Part shown: piece after piece, positions 16,379 through 25,600 of the stretch
How positions within the stretch are numbered: position 1 is the first letter of the stretch
Layout: each line of letters opens with the position of its first letter
Assembly: GCA_965278995.1 (NCBI GenBank)
Contig: OZ257136.1
Location: 3,224,001 to 3,288,000, forward strand
DNA: 64,000 nt
From: JADJYF01 sp965278995
GTDB lineage: Bacteria; Pseudomonadota; Gammaproteobacteria; Ga0077536
Direction of reading: 5' to 3'
The notes under the pieces: model-generated
The model's database searches: none
What the model was told of the DNA's origin: nothing
The model's input: the letters and a program-made list of their open reading frames with translations, nothing else
Program-made: the position numbers and the translations under genes

Positions 16379-18151
16379 ATGGAAAGGGGAACGTGGGGTG
16401 CAATCGGGCACGCGACATTGACGGCTGCGCGGGGGAATTCGTCGAGATCTTTGTTGAAGGTGCCTGTCGGAATCATTGGCTTAGATGCCATCACCGGCGG
16501 CGGACTGCCACGGGGGCGAACCACATTAGTTCTCGGCGGACCTGGGTCCGGTAAAACCATCCTTGCCCTGAAGTTTCTCGTGCATGGGGCGCGGAGCTGC
16601 AAGGAACCCGGCATCTTTGTTGCGTTTGAGGAGGATTCGGACCGCATCGTGTCCAATGCGGAGGGTTTCGGCTGGGAGCTCGCAGCGCTGCGAAAGTCCA
16701 AGCTGTACCTCCTGGATGCCCAGCCGGCTACAGACCTGATCCAGGCCGGAGATTTCGACCTCGGTGGATTACTGGCTGCGTTGGACGCGCTAATTAAGCA
16801 GATGAAGGCTAAGCGCATCGTTTTCGATGCCCTCGACGTCATTCTGGCCCTGCTACCGGATCCGGCAGCCAGGCGGCGCGAGGTTTACCGGTTGCACAAG
16901 TGGCTCCTGGCGCGTCAGTTAACGGGGATCATCACTTCAAAACTTGAAGGGCGGGAAACAACGACAACAAAGATGGCCTCATTCGAATTCCTGCAGTTCA
17001 TGGTCGACTGTGCGGTGATCCTCAATCATGGCGTCGTGCAGGGCGTCTCCCAACGCAATTTGCGCGTGACAAAGTACCGCGGCTCGAGTTTCGATGAAAA
17101 TGAGTCGCCGTTCATTATCGGAATATCAGGAATGGAACTCGCGTCTGTGCAACCTCACGGGCGCACTAGTGTGAATGTAACCAGCGAACGCGTTTCAAGC
17201 GGCGTACAGCGCCTCGATACCATGCTGGGTGGCGGATACTATCGCCGCGCCAGCGTCTTGATCACGGGTTCGCCGGGTACGGCCAAAACGACTTTATGCG
17301 CGACCTTTGCCGAAGCCGCCTGCCGACGTGGCGAACGCACACTTTACGTCAGCTTCGATTCCGATGGCGCAGAGCTGATTCGCAACCAGGCTTCCGTCGG
17401 AGTCCGCCTGGAGCGTCACTTGAACAACGGTCGCCTGCGAATGGTGCCCGCTCGCGCGATGAACGGCAGCGCTGAGACTTACCTGGCCCGGATTAAAGCG
17501 CTCGCAGGTGAACATCGGGCACGTTGCCTGATAATCGATCCGATATCAGCGCTCTCCCGATCCGGCAATGAATCAACCGCTCACAGTGTTGGAGAGCGGC
17601 TCCTGGACTGGGCAAAAGCTGACTCAATCACCCTGATTTGCACCAGCCTGCTCGATGAGATCATCGGAAGTACCGAGCGCGACTCGACTCTGCAACTTTC
17701 GACGCTGGCCGACACATGGATCCATCTCAGTCATCGAGTGCAGGCCGGCGAACGAAACCGCGGATTGTCAATCATCAAGTCCCGCGGCACGGCGCATTCG
17801 AATCAAGTACGGGAACTGATACTCAGCAACACGGGAGTTACATTGGCTGATACATATACTTCGGGCGGCGAGGTGCTGATGGGCACGTTGCGATGGGAAA
17901 AGGAACGCTCAGATCGCGAGGCACGTGACGTTCAGGATGTCGCGGCAAAACTAAAGCGCGTTCGGCTGGATGCAGAGGAAGCGGAACTCGAAATGCAGCT
18001 GAAATCTCTGAAGGTGGAACTCCTGGCGAAGCAGGTGGAAAAGGAGCTCCTGGCTCGGACGACCGCGAGTCACGCAGGAGATTTGTCGCAAGGCCATGCA
18101 CGCCTACGCGAACTGCGCGGAGCGGACGATGCTAATACCTTGAAAGAGTGA
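16379..18151 (+). CDS. kaiC: KaiC-like tandem RecA ATPase with coiled-coil tail
   Basis: About 590 residues with two RecA/KaiC domains. CI has the family start motif (GIIGLDAITGGGLPRG) and Walker A GGPGSGKT at about 53-60; CII has Walker A GSPGTAKT. In CII, QLSTLADTWIHL aligns with the region of cyanobacterial KaiC that holds the Ser-Thr autophosphorylation pair, here S441-T442. After CII, a charged coiled coil of ~70 residues (DAEEAELEMQLKSLKVEL) replaces the usual short A-loop tail. The start is uncertain: ATG 16379 is preferred, ATG 16247 is possible, and neither has a strong ribosome-binding site. kaiB follows eight bases later. Known for the family: ATPase, autokinase and phosphatase in clock or stress timing. 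Confidence 0.85.
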   Translation: MERGTWGAIGHATLTAARGNSSRSLLKVPVGIIGLDAITGGGLPRGRTTLVLGGPGSGKTILALKFLVHGARSCKEPGIFVAFEEDSDRIVSNAEGFGWELAALRKSKLYLLDAQPATDLIQAGDFDLGGLLAALDALIKQMKAKRIVFDALDVILALLPDPAARRREVYRLHKWLLARQLTGIITSKLEGRETTTTKMASFEFLQFMVDCAVILNHGVVQGVSQRNLRVTKYRGSSFDENESPFIIGISGMELASVQPHGRTSVNVTSERVSSGVQRLDTMLGGGYYRRASVLITGSPGTAKTTLCATFAEAACRRGERTLYVSFDSDGAELIRNQASVGVRLERHLNNGRLRMVPARAMNGSAETYLARIKALAGEHRARCLIIDPISALSRSGNESTAHSVGERLLDWAKADSITLICTSLLDEIIGSTERDSTLQLSTLADTWIHLSHRVQAGERNRGLSIIKSRGTAHSNQVRELILSNTGVTLADTYTSGGEVLMGTLRWEKERSDREARDVQDVAAKLKRVRLDAEEAELEMQLKSLKVELLAKQVEKELLARTTASHAGDLSQGHARLRELRGADDANTLKE

Positions 18152-18158
18152 CCTTCGA

Positions 18159-18449
18159 ATGAGCCGACGAACACGATTCAAATTCCGTCTGTACGTGTCG
18201 GGTAATGCAACAAATTCCATTCAGGCAATCACCAATCTCAAGGCACTTTGCCGAACGCATCTGCCGGGACGGTACGACATCGAGATGGTCGATGTATTCC
18301 AGGAGTCGAAGCGCGCTCTGGCTGATGGCATTTTCATGACACCGACACTGATCCGGATTGCACCGACCCCCTCGTGTACGATTATCGGTACCCTTAGTGA
18401 GACTCTGCCTGTACTTCAGGCCTTGGGACTCGAGACGCACCTGCTCTAA
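18159..18449 (+). CDS. kaiB: KaiB-like thioredoxin-fold protein
   Basis: 96 residues. It matches KaiB over its length: the first strand and turn YVSGNATNS, the IDVFQ-type second strand, the M-TPTL cis-Pro region and IGTLSET near the C-terminus. KaiB family proteins bind the KaiC CI ring and can switch folds. It lies seven bases after the kaiC stop and five bases before the phosphodiesterase gene, so the three are surely co-transcribed. No kaiA is present, as is usual outside cyanobacteria. Confidence 0.9.
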   Translation: MSRRTRFKFRLYVSGNATNSIQAITNLKALCRTHLPGRYDIEMVDVFQESKRALADGIFMTPTLIRIAPTPSCTIIGTLSETLPVLQALGLETHLL

Positions 18450-18454
18450 TCCGG

Positions 18455-21208
18455 ATGGAAGCTCCTACACCACCAGACGCAAACGATAGGATACCTGCAC
18501 TGATCGAGGCTTTACATGCCGCCGATCAGCAATTGGAAGAACTCACCCGTGGTGAGGTCGATGTAGTTGTCGCCCGCGATGGTCGTACTTTCATGTTGCG
18601 GCGCGCTCAGGATCAGCTGCGTCGTCGTGAAGCCGCTGCGCAGACTGCCATCTTTAATGCATTGCCTGCCCAAATCGCCGTTCTTGATAGTCATGGCACT
18701 ATCGTGTCGGTCAATGAGACTTGGCATCATTTTGTCGACATCAACGCGGAATCGTCACAAGGAACCTCTGTCGGACTCAATTATCTCGAACACTGTGATC
18801 ATGCTCAGGGCGAGAATTCTGATGAAGCCCATCCGGTCGCTGCGGGCATCCGATCGGTTCTGGCAGGGACGAATACGAAGTTCTCCATTGAATATCCCTG
18901 TCATTCCTCAACCGAGCAGCGATGGTTCCTGTTGACGGTGACTCCAATAGCTGACGACTCACAAATTGGTGCCGTCGTCATGCACATGAACATTACCGGT
19001 CGCAAACTCGGAGAAGAGGCACTGCGACGCTTCGTCGTTGCAATCGACAATATCTCGGACGCCCTCTATCTTGTTGACCGTTCGAGCATGTCCTACATCC
19101 ATGTGAACGACGCAGCGTGCCGAATGGAGAAACTGGATCGCGAAGAGCTGCTCGCATCAAGGCCCGAAGAAGCGTTCGCCATCTCCCGCGAAGAGCTGGA
19201 ACGCATCTACGATTCCGTCATAGCCGACGGCTCCGACAAGCTTCCCGTCGAAATATGCCGGCGATACAGGGACGGGACGCATCAATGGCTTGAACTTCGA
19301 CGTCATGCCCACTGTTGGGAAGACAGATGGACAATCGTCTCCCTGGTCCGGGATATTACCGGACGCAAGGAAGCAGATGACCGGATAACCCATCTCAATC
19401 GTGTCTATGCGATGTTGAGCGGCATCAATTCTTTGATAGTACGCGTTCGCAGTCGGCACGAGTTGTTTACGGACGCATGCCAGGTCGCTGTCACGGAAGG
19501 CCGATTCTCGATGACGTGGATTGGATTAATCGATCAAACGGCAATGAAAGTCATCATAGTTGCATCTGCTGGTGTCGATGAGGAATTACTGGCCTCTATC
19601 AATGTACTGTTCAGCTCACCTGATGGAGGTCTGTCCGGAGAGACACTGACTGCGCGAGCGATACGAGAGAAGAAAGCCATGGTGTCAAACGACTCGCAAA
19701 GTGACGCCAGGTTGTTTACACGCGAAAAGCATGCTCCGGCAGGCATACGTTCAATGGCCATCCTGCCACTAATCGTTGCGGATAGTCCCGTGGGTGTAAT
19801 TGCACTATATGCCGACGAAAACGAGTTCTTTCACGATGGAGAGCTGAAGCTCCTGGTTGACCTCACCCGAGATATCGCATTTGCAATCGATAACCTTGAC
19901 AAACAGGATCGTCTCCATTATCTCGCTTACTACGATGAGCTCACCGGGCTCGCAAACCGCAGCCTGTTCCACAATCGCCTATCCCAGAGTCTGCGCGCAC
20001 GCAGGGGCGAGCAAATGTTGCTTGCAACCGTCTTGCTCGATCTGGAGCGATTCAGACGAATAAATGAAACGCTCGGTCGCCAGTGCGGCGACCAGTTGCT
20101 GCAGGACGTTGGCCTGCGGCTGCAATCCGCCAACGATACGGTGGCACGTATTGGCGTCGATATGTTCGGCATTTTCGTTCGCGGAGCGCGAACCGCGGCC
20201 GAAATCAATCGTGCGCTCGACGGAATCATGGAGGCCTGCTTTTCTGAACCTTTCATAGTAGGCGGCCAGGAGTTGCGCGTAATGTGCCGCGCCGGAGTAG
20301 CGCTGTATCCCGGTGATGGCGTCGATGCTGATGTTCTGCTGCGCAACGCTGAAGCAGCGCTTCGACGAAGTAAGCGTTCGGGCGAGCGAATCGTATTCTA
20401 CGCACGCGAAATGAATGCCCGGGTTTCGGAAGCACTGGCAATTGAGACCAGATTGCGACGTGCTATCGACCGCCGAGAGTTCATACTGCATTATCAGCCT
20501 AAGATCGCACTCGGCAGCGGGCGAACAACTGGAGCAGAGGCGCTAATCCGCTGGCAGGATGCCGAGAGAGGACTGATTCCTCCAGGACTGTTCATTCCTG
20601 TGCTGGAAGAAACCGGCATGATCCTCGAAGTCGGCCTGTGGGTTGTCGAACAGGCATTTGTCGACCTGAATAATTGGGCCAAACATGGTGCCCGAGTACC
20701 TCGCGTTGCGGTCAATGTCTCCGCCATTCAACTGCGGGCAAAGGATTTCGTTGACAGCATCGTCGAAGAAATTCGTTGTGGCGGCAATCGTCCAGATTGG
20801 CTGGAACTGGAGATCACAGAAAGCGTCGTCATGGGGAATATAGAGGAAAGTCACCGCAAACTCTCGCTACTGCGGGATCTCGGGGTAACTATCGCGATCG
20901 ACGATTTTGGAACGGGATACTCCTCGCTCAGTTATTTGAGCAAACTACCGCTGGATTCCCTGAAAATCGATCGATCCTTCGTATCAGGTTTATCGGAGAG
21001 CAGCGAAGCAGGAACGATCGTTTCTACGATTATCTCTCTGGCGCACGGCCTTCGGTTAAAGGTGGTCGCTGAAGGTGTGGAAACGCTTGCGCAATCGAAC
21101 ATGCTTGAACTCCTGCGCTGTGATGAAGTGCAGGGATATTTCTACGGGCGCCCGGTACCCAGCGATACATTCGCTGCGGAACACCTGAGTACGGATCCCA
21201 CGGCGTGA
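18455..21208 (+). CDS. PAS-PAS-GAF-GGDEF-EAL c-di-GMP phosphodiesterase
   Basis: 917 residues. Domains in order: a short N-terminal helix, PAS about 60-185, PAS about 190-312, GAF about 325-480, GGDEF about 485-640 and EAL about 655-905. The cyclase site reads GVDMF instead of GGDEF, so diguanylate cyclase activity is probably lost. The EAL domain keeps AEALIRW, NVSAIQL, LEITES, DDFGTGYSSLSYL, KIDRSFV and VAEGVET, so c-di-GMP hydrolysis is expected. There are no membrane segments, so it is a cytosolic sensor. The gene starts five bases after kaiB, linking a KaiBC pair to c-di-GMP turnover. The PAS ligand is unknown. Confidence 0.9.
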   Translation: MEAPTPPDANDRIPALIEALHAADQQLEELTRGEVDVVVARDGRTFMLRRAQDQLRRREAAAQTAIFNALPAQIAVLDSHGTIVSVNETWHHFVDINAESSQGTSVGLNYLEHCDHAQGENSDEAHPVAAGIRSVLAGTNTKFSIEYPCHSSTEQRWFLLTVTPIADDSQIGAVVMHMNITGRKLGEEALRRFVVAIDNISDALYLVDRSSMSYIHVNDAACRMEKLDREELLASRPEEAFAISREELERIYDSVIADGSDKLPVEICRRYRDGTHQWLELRRHAHCWEDRWTIVSLVRDITGRKEADDRITHLNRVYAMLSGINSLIVRVRSRHELFTDACQVAVTEGRFSMTWIGLIDQTAMKVIIVASAGVDEELLASINVLFSSPDGGLSGETLTARAIREKKAMVSNDSQSDARLFTREKHAPAGIRSMAILPLIVADSPVGVIALYADENEFFHDGELKLLVDLTRDIAFAIDNLDKQDRLHYLAYYDELTGLANRSLFHNRLSQSLRARRGEQMLLATVLLDLERFRRINETLGRQCGDQLLQDVGLRLQSANDTVARIGVDMFGIFVRGARTAAEINRALDGIMEACFSEPFIVGGQELRVMCRAGVALYPGDGVDADVLLRNAEAALRRSKRSGERIVFYAREMNARVSEALAIETRLRRAIDRREFILHYQPKIALGSGRTTGAEALIRWQDAERGLIPPGLFIPVLEETGMILEVGLWVVEQAFVDLNNWAKHGARVPRVAVNVSAIQLRAKDFVDSIVEEIRCGGNRPDWLELEITESVVMGNIEESHRKLSLLRDLGVTIAIDDFGTGYSSLSYLSKLPLDSLKIDRSFVSGLSESSEAGTIVSTIISLAHGLRLKVVAEGVETLAQSNMLELLRCDEVQGYFYGRPVPSDTFAAEHLSTDPTA

Positions 21209-21239
21209 AGGATTGGGCGCTGCGCTGGAGATTTCAGTG

Positions 21240-22496
21240 ATGCGCCGCGGAACATGGTCCAATACATTCGCCGCAAAGCGCAGCACCTCGAATATGTGCG
21301 CGCAGACACGCGATGAATTGAGCGAGCTCGACCTTGAGCTGTTCACGATGTGGAACCTTGGCGGCAACATACTGCTCGGATGGACACTTGACGACGATAT
21401 TCTGCTATTTATCTGCGTGCACCATTTTGCCATTCCGGATTTCGTTCATGACGAGAAGCTTGTCAAAAACGACGTGACGGGCTCGCCGGATATTATCAAT
21501 GAAATACTTTCTGGTCCCAAGTTTATGGACCGCGCGAATTTTTCGCGAGTTTGCCGTGCTTTCGATTGCGAGCCCGTTCGCTCGCGCAGCACATTATCTA
21601 TAACCAGCGGGAATGTGGCTGACCTCGTCAGCGATATGGTCAGATGCTATGGCGTTTCTCTGGTACACAACCGTGCGGTCGTGTTGCTTGATATCGTCGA
21701 ATTCTCATTGCAGTCCGCACTCGATCAGATGGCGATGCTGAACAGCCTGGCGTACTCCGTGAACTCTGCATATGGCCAACTTATTTCGAAGGACGTGAAG
21801 ATTGATTTCGCGCGCACGACGACTGGCGATGGATTTTATATCTGGAACCGCGCAACGACGCACGATGCAAATGCCGATTTGTACAAGTTGCTGATGATGA
21901 TCCTGGTGGATAATTCGTTGGCGCAGCGGAAAGCACGGGGCTCATGGGTGCCGAGATTGCGGGCAGCATTTCATGTCGGTGAACACTATGAGTTCCACCA
22001 GGTCGAAGGACTGAATCCAACGAATTTCAGCTATATCGTCGGGCAGGTAACCGTCGATTTGTCGCGAATGGTATCCAGTGCGCTTCCTGGCCAGATTCTT
22101 CTTGGTGATTTTCTATCCGAGAATATCGGCGATGAAAATGGGCGTTTGTTAAGCCGTAACACGCTTGGGTTTGTCGAGGGTACAGCTGCAACGCTTGGCC
22201 AGCTGTACGGCTTGGATACTTCGGGCGGCCGGATCAAGAAGATTCATTGCTATCTCACCGGTAACGGTCTGGGTGGAGGTCGTTTTCTGGTGAATCAGTA
22301 TCAACTGCACGACAAGCACAACACGCCGCGCTTGGTCTATAACGCCAAGATCAACATACATAGATACCATGCAGATCCGATATATCTGGGCATACGGACA
22401 GAGGATCTATGGGCGTTCAGTACGTCGAAAGTCACAACGCTCGGTACGGAACCTGCGTCCAGCGCAGCGAAAATCCTGAGTTCTCCCGGCGATTGA
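21240..22496 (+). CDS. Class III nucleotidyl cyclase-like protein
   Basis: 418 residues from the ATG at 21240, preceded by GGAG; a TTG at 21213 in the same frame is less likely. The middle part (about 140-300) carries the pattern of a class III cyclase catalytic domain: VVLLDIVEFS with the first metal Asp near 151, then TTTGDGFYIWN with GDG near 196, then LRAAFHVGEH, and VDLSRM where cyclases usually have VNLAAR. The Asn-to-Asp change at the transition-state site makes activity uncertain. The N-terminal 130 residues are unassigned. It is the last gene of the kaiCB-phosphodiesterase group, 31 bases downstream. Confidence 0.6.
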   Translation: MRRGTWSNTFAAKRSTSNMCAQTRDELSELDLELFTMWNLGGNILLGWTLDDDILLFICVHHFAIPDFVHDEKLVKNDVTGSPDIINEILSGPKFMDRANFSRVCRAFDCEPVRSRSTLSITSGNVADLVSDMVRCYGVSLVHNRAVVLLDIVEFSLQSALDQMAMLNSLAYSVNSAYGQLISKDVKIDFARTTTGDGFYIWNRATTHDANADLYKLLMMILVDNSLAQRKARGSWVPRLRAAFHVGEHYEFHQVEGLNPTNFSYIVGQVTVDLSRMVSSALPGQILLGDFLSENIGDENGRLLSRNTLGFVEGTAATLGQLYGLDTSGGRIKKIHCYLTGNGLGGGRFLVNQYQLHDKHNTPRLVYNAKINIHRYHADPIYLGIRTEDLWAFSTSKVTTLGTEPASSAAKILSSPGD

Positions 22497-22624
22497 AGAG
22501 AATGCCCCCTGCATCCTAGAATCAGATCGAAAGTCCGATTTCAGGTATCCGCGCTCATCTTTTGTTGTATCATTTTTTCGGGCGTTTTCCTCGCTCGTTC
22601 GCCGACATACTGGAGACAACCATC

Positions 22625-23731
22625 ATGACGGAAATTGGCATCGCACAGATCATGGCGAGCTTTGGTTATTCCGATCTGACCGATACCCGTCTGTATCAGG
22701 AAGAACTTCAGATATCGCTGGCCGCGGAAGAGCATGGCTACGACCACATCTGGGCGGTCGAGCATCATTTCGAAGACTACGCTCTGTGTCCCGACAATGT
22801 TGTCTATCTGTCGCATGTCGCGGCTCTGACCAAACGGATCAAGCTGGCGACGGGCGCGGTGATCCTGCCCTGGCATCTGCAGCCATTGCGGGTCGCTGAA
22901 CGTATTGCACTGTTCGATCAGTTATCCGGCGGGCGCGCCATTCTCGGATTCGGCCGCGGGCTCGCACGGCGCGAGTTCGAGCAGATGGGCATCAGCATGG
23001 ATGAGTCGCGTGAACGCTATGACGAGATGGCGCCGCTGATACTCGAAGCGCTGGAGACAGGCTGGTTTCCAGAACATCACGGCAAGTTTTTTGATACACC
23101 GCGCGCGCCGATCCGCCCGGTACCGACTTCGAACGATTGGCGTGAGACGCGGTTTACCCAGGTTGCGATGAGTGCCGATTCCGCGCTTGAGGCCGCAAAA
23201 CTCGGCGCACAGATGATGGCGTTCAATTACAAGCCGTCGGCTGTGCTGAAACAGGAATACATGGATTATCGCGCTGCATTCAAGCAACACCATGGCCGCG
23301 AGGCGCGCCCGTTATTGCTGACCGAAATGACTGTCTGTGACAGCAATGCCGCTCGCGCGCGCGAGCATGCCGAAAGGTATATCGGCAACTACGGCATCTC
23401 GGTACTTGACCACTATGAGATGCTCGGCGACCAGTTCAAGGCCAGCAAGGGTTACAACTCCTATGCGGAGACTGCGCTGGCCATGCGCAGTATTGGCAAG
23501 GAGGATGTGATCAAGGGCTACATCGAACAGCAGATTTGGGGCACACCAGAGCAGATGCTTCGCAAGTTCGAAACACGCTTCAAAGAGATTGGGCCGTATG
23601 GTGTTCTATGCGTGTTTCGTTACGGCGGCATTCCGCTCGAAGAGGCGATGAACAGCTTGAAACTGTTCGCCAGGGAAGTGGCGCCCGTACTGCGCTCCTG
23701 GGGCGCCGACGCGATGCGTGGCGCCGCCTGA
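22625..23731 (+). CDS. LLM-class flavin-dependent monooxygenase
   Basis: 368 residues. It has the bacterial luciferase-like TIM-barrel: W-A-V-E-H-H-F near residue 40 (conserved EHH of alkanal-monooxygenase-like members), the RIKLATGAVILPWHLQP strand-loop, and the GRAILGFGRG motif. The start at 22625 follows GGAGA; ATG 22562 is in frame but upstream of conserved sequence. The reaction is probably FMNH2-dependent oxygenation of a carbonyl or sulfur compound; the substrate is unknown. It is the first of three LLM genes within 6 kb. Confidence 0.85.
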   Translation: MTEIGIAQIMASFGYSDLTDTRLYQEELQISLAAEEHGYDHIWAVEHHFEDYALCPDNVVYLSHVAALTKRIKLATGAVILPWHLQPLRVAERIALFDQLSGGRAILGFGRGLARREFEQMGISMDESRERYDEMAPLILEALETGWFPEHHGKFFDTPRAPIRPVPTSNDWRETRFTQVAMSADSALEAAKLGAQMMAFNYKPSAVLKQEYMDYRAAFKQHHGREARPLLLTEMTVCDSNAARAREHAERYIGNYGISVLDHYEMLGDQFKASKGYNSYAETALAMRSIGKEDVIKGYIEQQIWGTPEQMLRKFETRFKEIGPYGVLCVFRYGGIPLEEAMNSLKLFAREVAPVLRSWGADAMRGAA

Positions 23732-23760
23732 GCGCCGCGGGCGTTAACCGGCGGCCACGT

Positions 23761-24192
23761 TCATCGTGAGGTCATCGACGAGTCATGTTCATGAAATTCG
23801 GAGTAGCCTAGGACTGTCGCCGCAGGGTTGAACGAACCGTCATTACGTGCCGCGATCGATTGCTCCGGGGTATACGTAAAGTCCAGTTTTTCTCCCGGGC
23901 CGATAGATTCAGGAAGGTTGACGGCCGTTGCCCAGGCCGGACTGTTCGAGCCCGGTTTCGTCTCGTTGACCCACCGCCAGTAATAAGTAATGCTCAGTTC
24001 GACGTCCTCGATACGATGCTCGCTGCGATTCACAACGGTGCCGCGTAGCAGCGGACCATCCTGGTGAAGATTCTCGATGGCGATATCTTTAGCAACCGCC
24101 GCTGGTGAAAGCACTTCGTCCGCTTGCAGGGACAGCGAGGTGATAAAAAGGGCAGCGCCAGTGACGAGTAGTTTGCCGGTTTGCAGTTTCAT
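23761..24192 (-). CDS. Small exported protein, last gene of the ArsR operon
   Basis: 143 residues from the ATG at 24192, which opens a signal peptide (MKLQTGKLLVTGAALFITSL, cleavage near LQA). The mature part reads as one beta-sandwich-like domain with GTVVNRSEHRIEDVELSITY, similar in style to FxLYD/DUF3426-type domains of periplasmic proteins. No catalytic motif is visible. It lies about 75 bases downstream of the second DUF899 gene on the same strand and is probably co-transcribed. Function unknown. Confidence 0.6.
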   Translation of the reverse strand: MKLQTGKLLVTGAALFITSLSLQADEVLSPAAVAKDIAIENLHQDGPLLRGTVVNRSEHRIEDVELSITYYWRWVNETKPGSNSPAWATAVNLPESIGPGEKLDFTYTPEQSIAARNDGSFNPAATVLGYSEFHEHDSSMTSR

Positions 24193-24267
24193 ATTCTGAT
24201 CCCGAAGTGAGTGGACTGTGGCCAGCGTAGCGCTCCTGCGATCGGACTTCGGTACGCTGTCGCACAC

Positions 24268-24846
24268 TTACTTCTGGAGATAACTGAACTTCGGCGTCCA
24301 GCCGGCTGCACCGTCGGGCAGTAGATCGAAGAAATGCCACAGCGTGCAGAAATCGTCACCGGGACTCAAAGCAGCATCGGAGACGCGCTCGATTGTACCG
24401 CCGTGGCGCCGAAACACCGAAATGCCAGGTCGCCAGCCGCCATTTTCACCCACATAACCCATGTCGGCGGCAAAACTCGTACTCTGGTGGCTTACCATCG
24501 GAAACTGCCAGGCGCGACTCGCTGCAAAAGCCTGTTGAACATCCGGCGCGTCGGGGCTGGTGACGACGAACGCGGCGCGCGAGATGACATGGGCGTGGAT
24601 GCCGTTATAGCCATCCGCCCACAAGGTGCAGGATGGGCAGGACTGGCCCATGTTGTGCACCACTATCAGCTCATCATGCACCCCAAACAGCTCCGACAGA
24701 CGAATGGGCCCGGTGGGCGCCGAGAATACATAGTCGACGACCTCCTGCGGCTCGATCTGCACCTGCGCCTTGCGCATCTTCTGTCGGATGTCGGCGATTT
24801 CACGGCGGTAGCCGTTGATCAGGTCGCTGCCGGTGGCGTACTTCAT
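24268..24846 (-). CDS. DUF899 thioredoxin-like protein (copy 2)
   Basis: 192 residues from the ATG at 24846, which has GGAG upstream. It is a DUF899 family member: an N-terminal helical hairpin, VVHNMGQSCPSCTLWADGYNG with a thioredoxin-type CPSC, and a C-terminal cis-Pro/Trp region (GWRPGISVFRRHGG). It is cytoplasmic. It is a diverged paralogue of the gene immediately upstream (same strand, 23 bases apart). The redox partner is unknown; relatives are often next to ArsR or SRPBCC genes. Confidence 0.85.
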   Translation of the reverse strand: MKYATGSDLINGYRREIADIRQKMRKAQVQIEPQEVVDYVFSAPTGPIRLSELFGVHDELIVVHNMGQSCPSCTLWADGYNGIHAHVISRAAFVVTSPDAPDVQQAFAASRAWQFPMVSHQSTSFAADMGYVGENGGWRPGISVFRRHGGTIERVSDAALSPGDDFCTLWHFFDLLPDGAAGWTPKFSYLQK

Positions 24847-24869
24847 CAGGATCTCCGGTGCTGCTGGGC

Positions 24870-25577
24870 TCAGGCGACGTAGAGATCGTGCAATTTGACC
24901 CATTCCATCGCGAATGGCAGTTCAGCTTCATCGCGGCCCTTCGGGACGAGGTCGATCAGCTGGTAAGCCGCGTTGACTGGATCCAGGCCCCGCCCGTAAG
25001 TCGAATAGGTGTGAAACAGTCCGCCTTCAGCATCTTTATAGAACACACTGATGCCGGGCAGATCGGTCATGGTTCCGGCGTAGGGTGCTTCGTTGTATTT
25101 TGCCGTGCCGTTCTTGACGTCCTCGGCGCGGAACGACACGTGGTAGTCGTAGTTGAATTCCGAGTCGGCGGACGATACCCACTTGAATTGCCAGCCCAGG
25201 CGCTGCGCGAACGCTTTGAGTTTGGCGTACGGCGCACGTGAGATAGCGGCGAATGCCACATCCCGCTGGGCCAGATGCGCGGTAACTCCGTCGAAGTTGT
25301 CGGCCCAGAACGAACAACTCTTGCAGCCCACTTCCCAATCAGGTGCAAACATGAAGTGATAGACAATCAATTGACTGCGATTGCCAAACAGGTCCGCAAG
25401 TGTCTCGCGACCGGCGGCGCCTTCGAATACATAGTCAGCTTCGACACGCTCCCAGGGCAGGTCGCGGCGTGCCTGACTCAGCTGGTCGCGTAATTTGAGG
25501 AATTCCTTTTCCTTGGCCAATAAGTCGCGGCGTGCGAGCGACCATTGATCGGGTGTAACGACGGCGTGAGAAGTCAT
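24870..25577 (-). CDS. DUF899 thioredoxin-like protein (copy 1)
   Basis: 235 residues. The start at 25577 is chosen because AAGGAG precedes it; an in-frame ATG at 25604 overlaps the arsR stop. Key features: YHFMFAPDWEVGCKSCSFWADNFDG with CKSC, and a C-terminal block typical of DUF899 (DLPGISVFYKDAEGG, then HTYSTYGRG). The CXXC with the surrounding F/W-A-D suggests a thiol-disulfide or peroxide-reducing role. It is the second gene of the ArsR-controlled operon and is paired with a second DUF899 protein. Confidence 0.88.
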   Translation of the reverse strand: MTSHAVVTPDQWSLARRDLLAKEKEFLKLRDQLSQARRDLPWERVEADYVFEGAAGRETLADLFGNRSQLIVYHFMFAPDWEVGCKSCSFWADNFDGVTAHLAQRDVAFAAISRAPYAKLKAFAQRLGWQFKWVSSADSEFNYDYHVSFRAEDVKNGTAKYNEAPYAGTMTDLPGISVFYKDAEGGLFHTYSTYGRGLDPVNAAYQLIDLVPKGRDEAELPFAMEWVKLHDLYVA

Positions 25578-25600
25578 GGCTTGCTCCTTGACGTTGGGCA

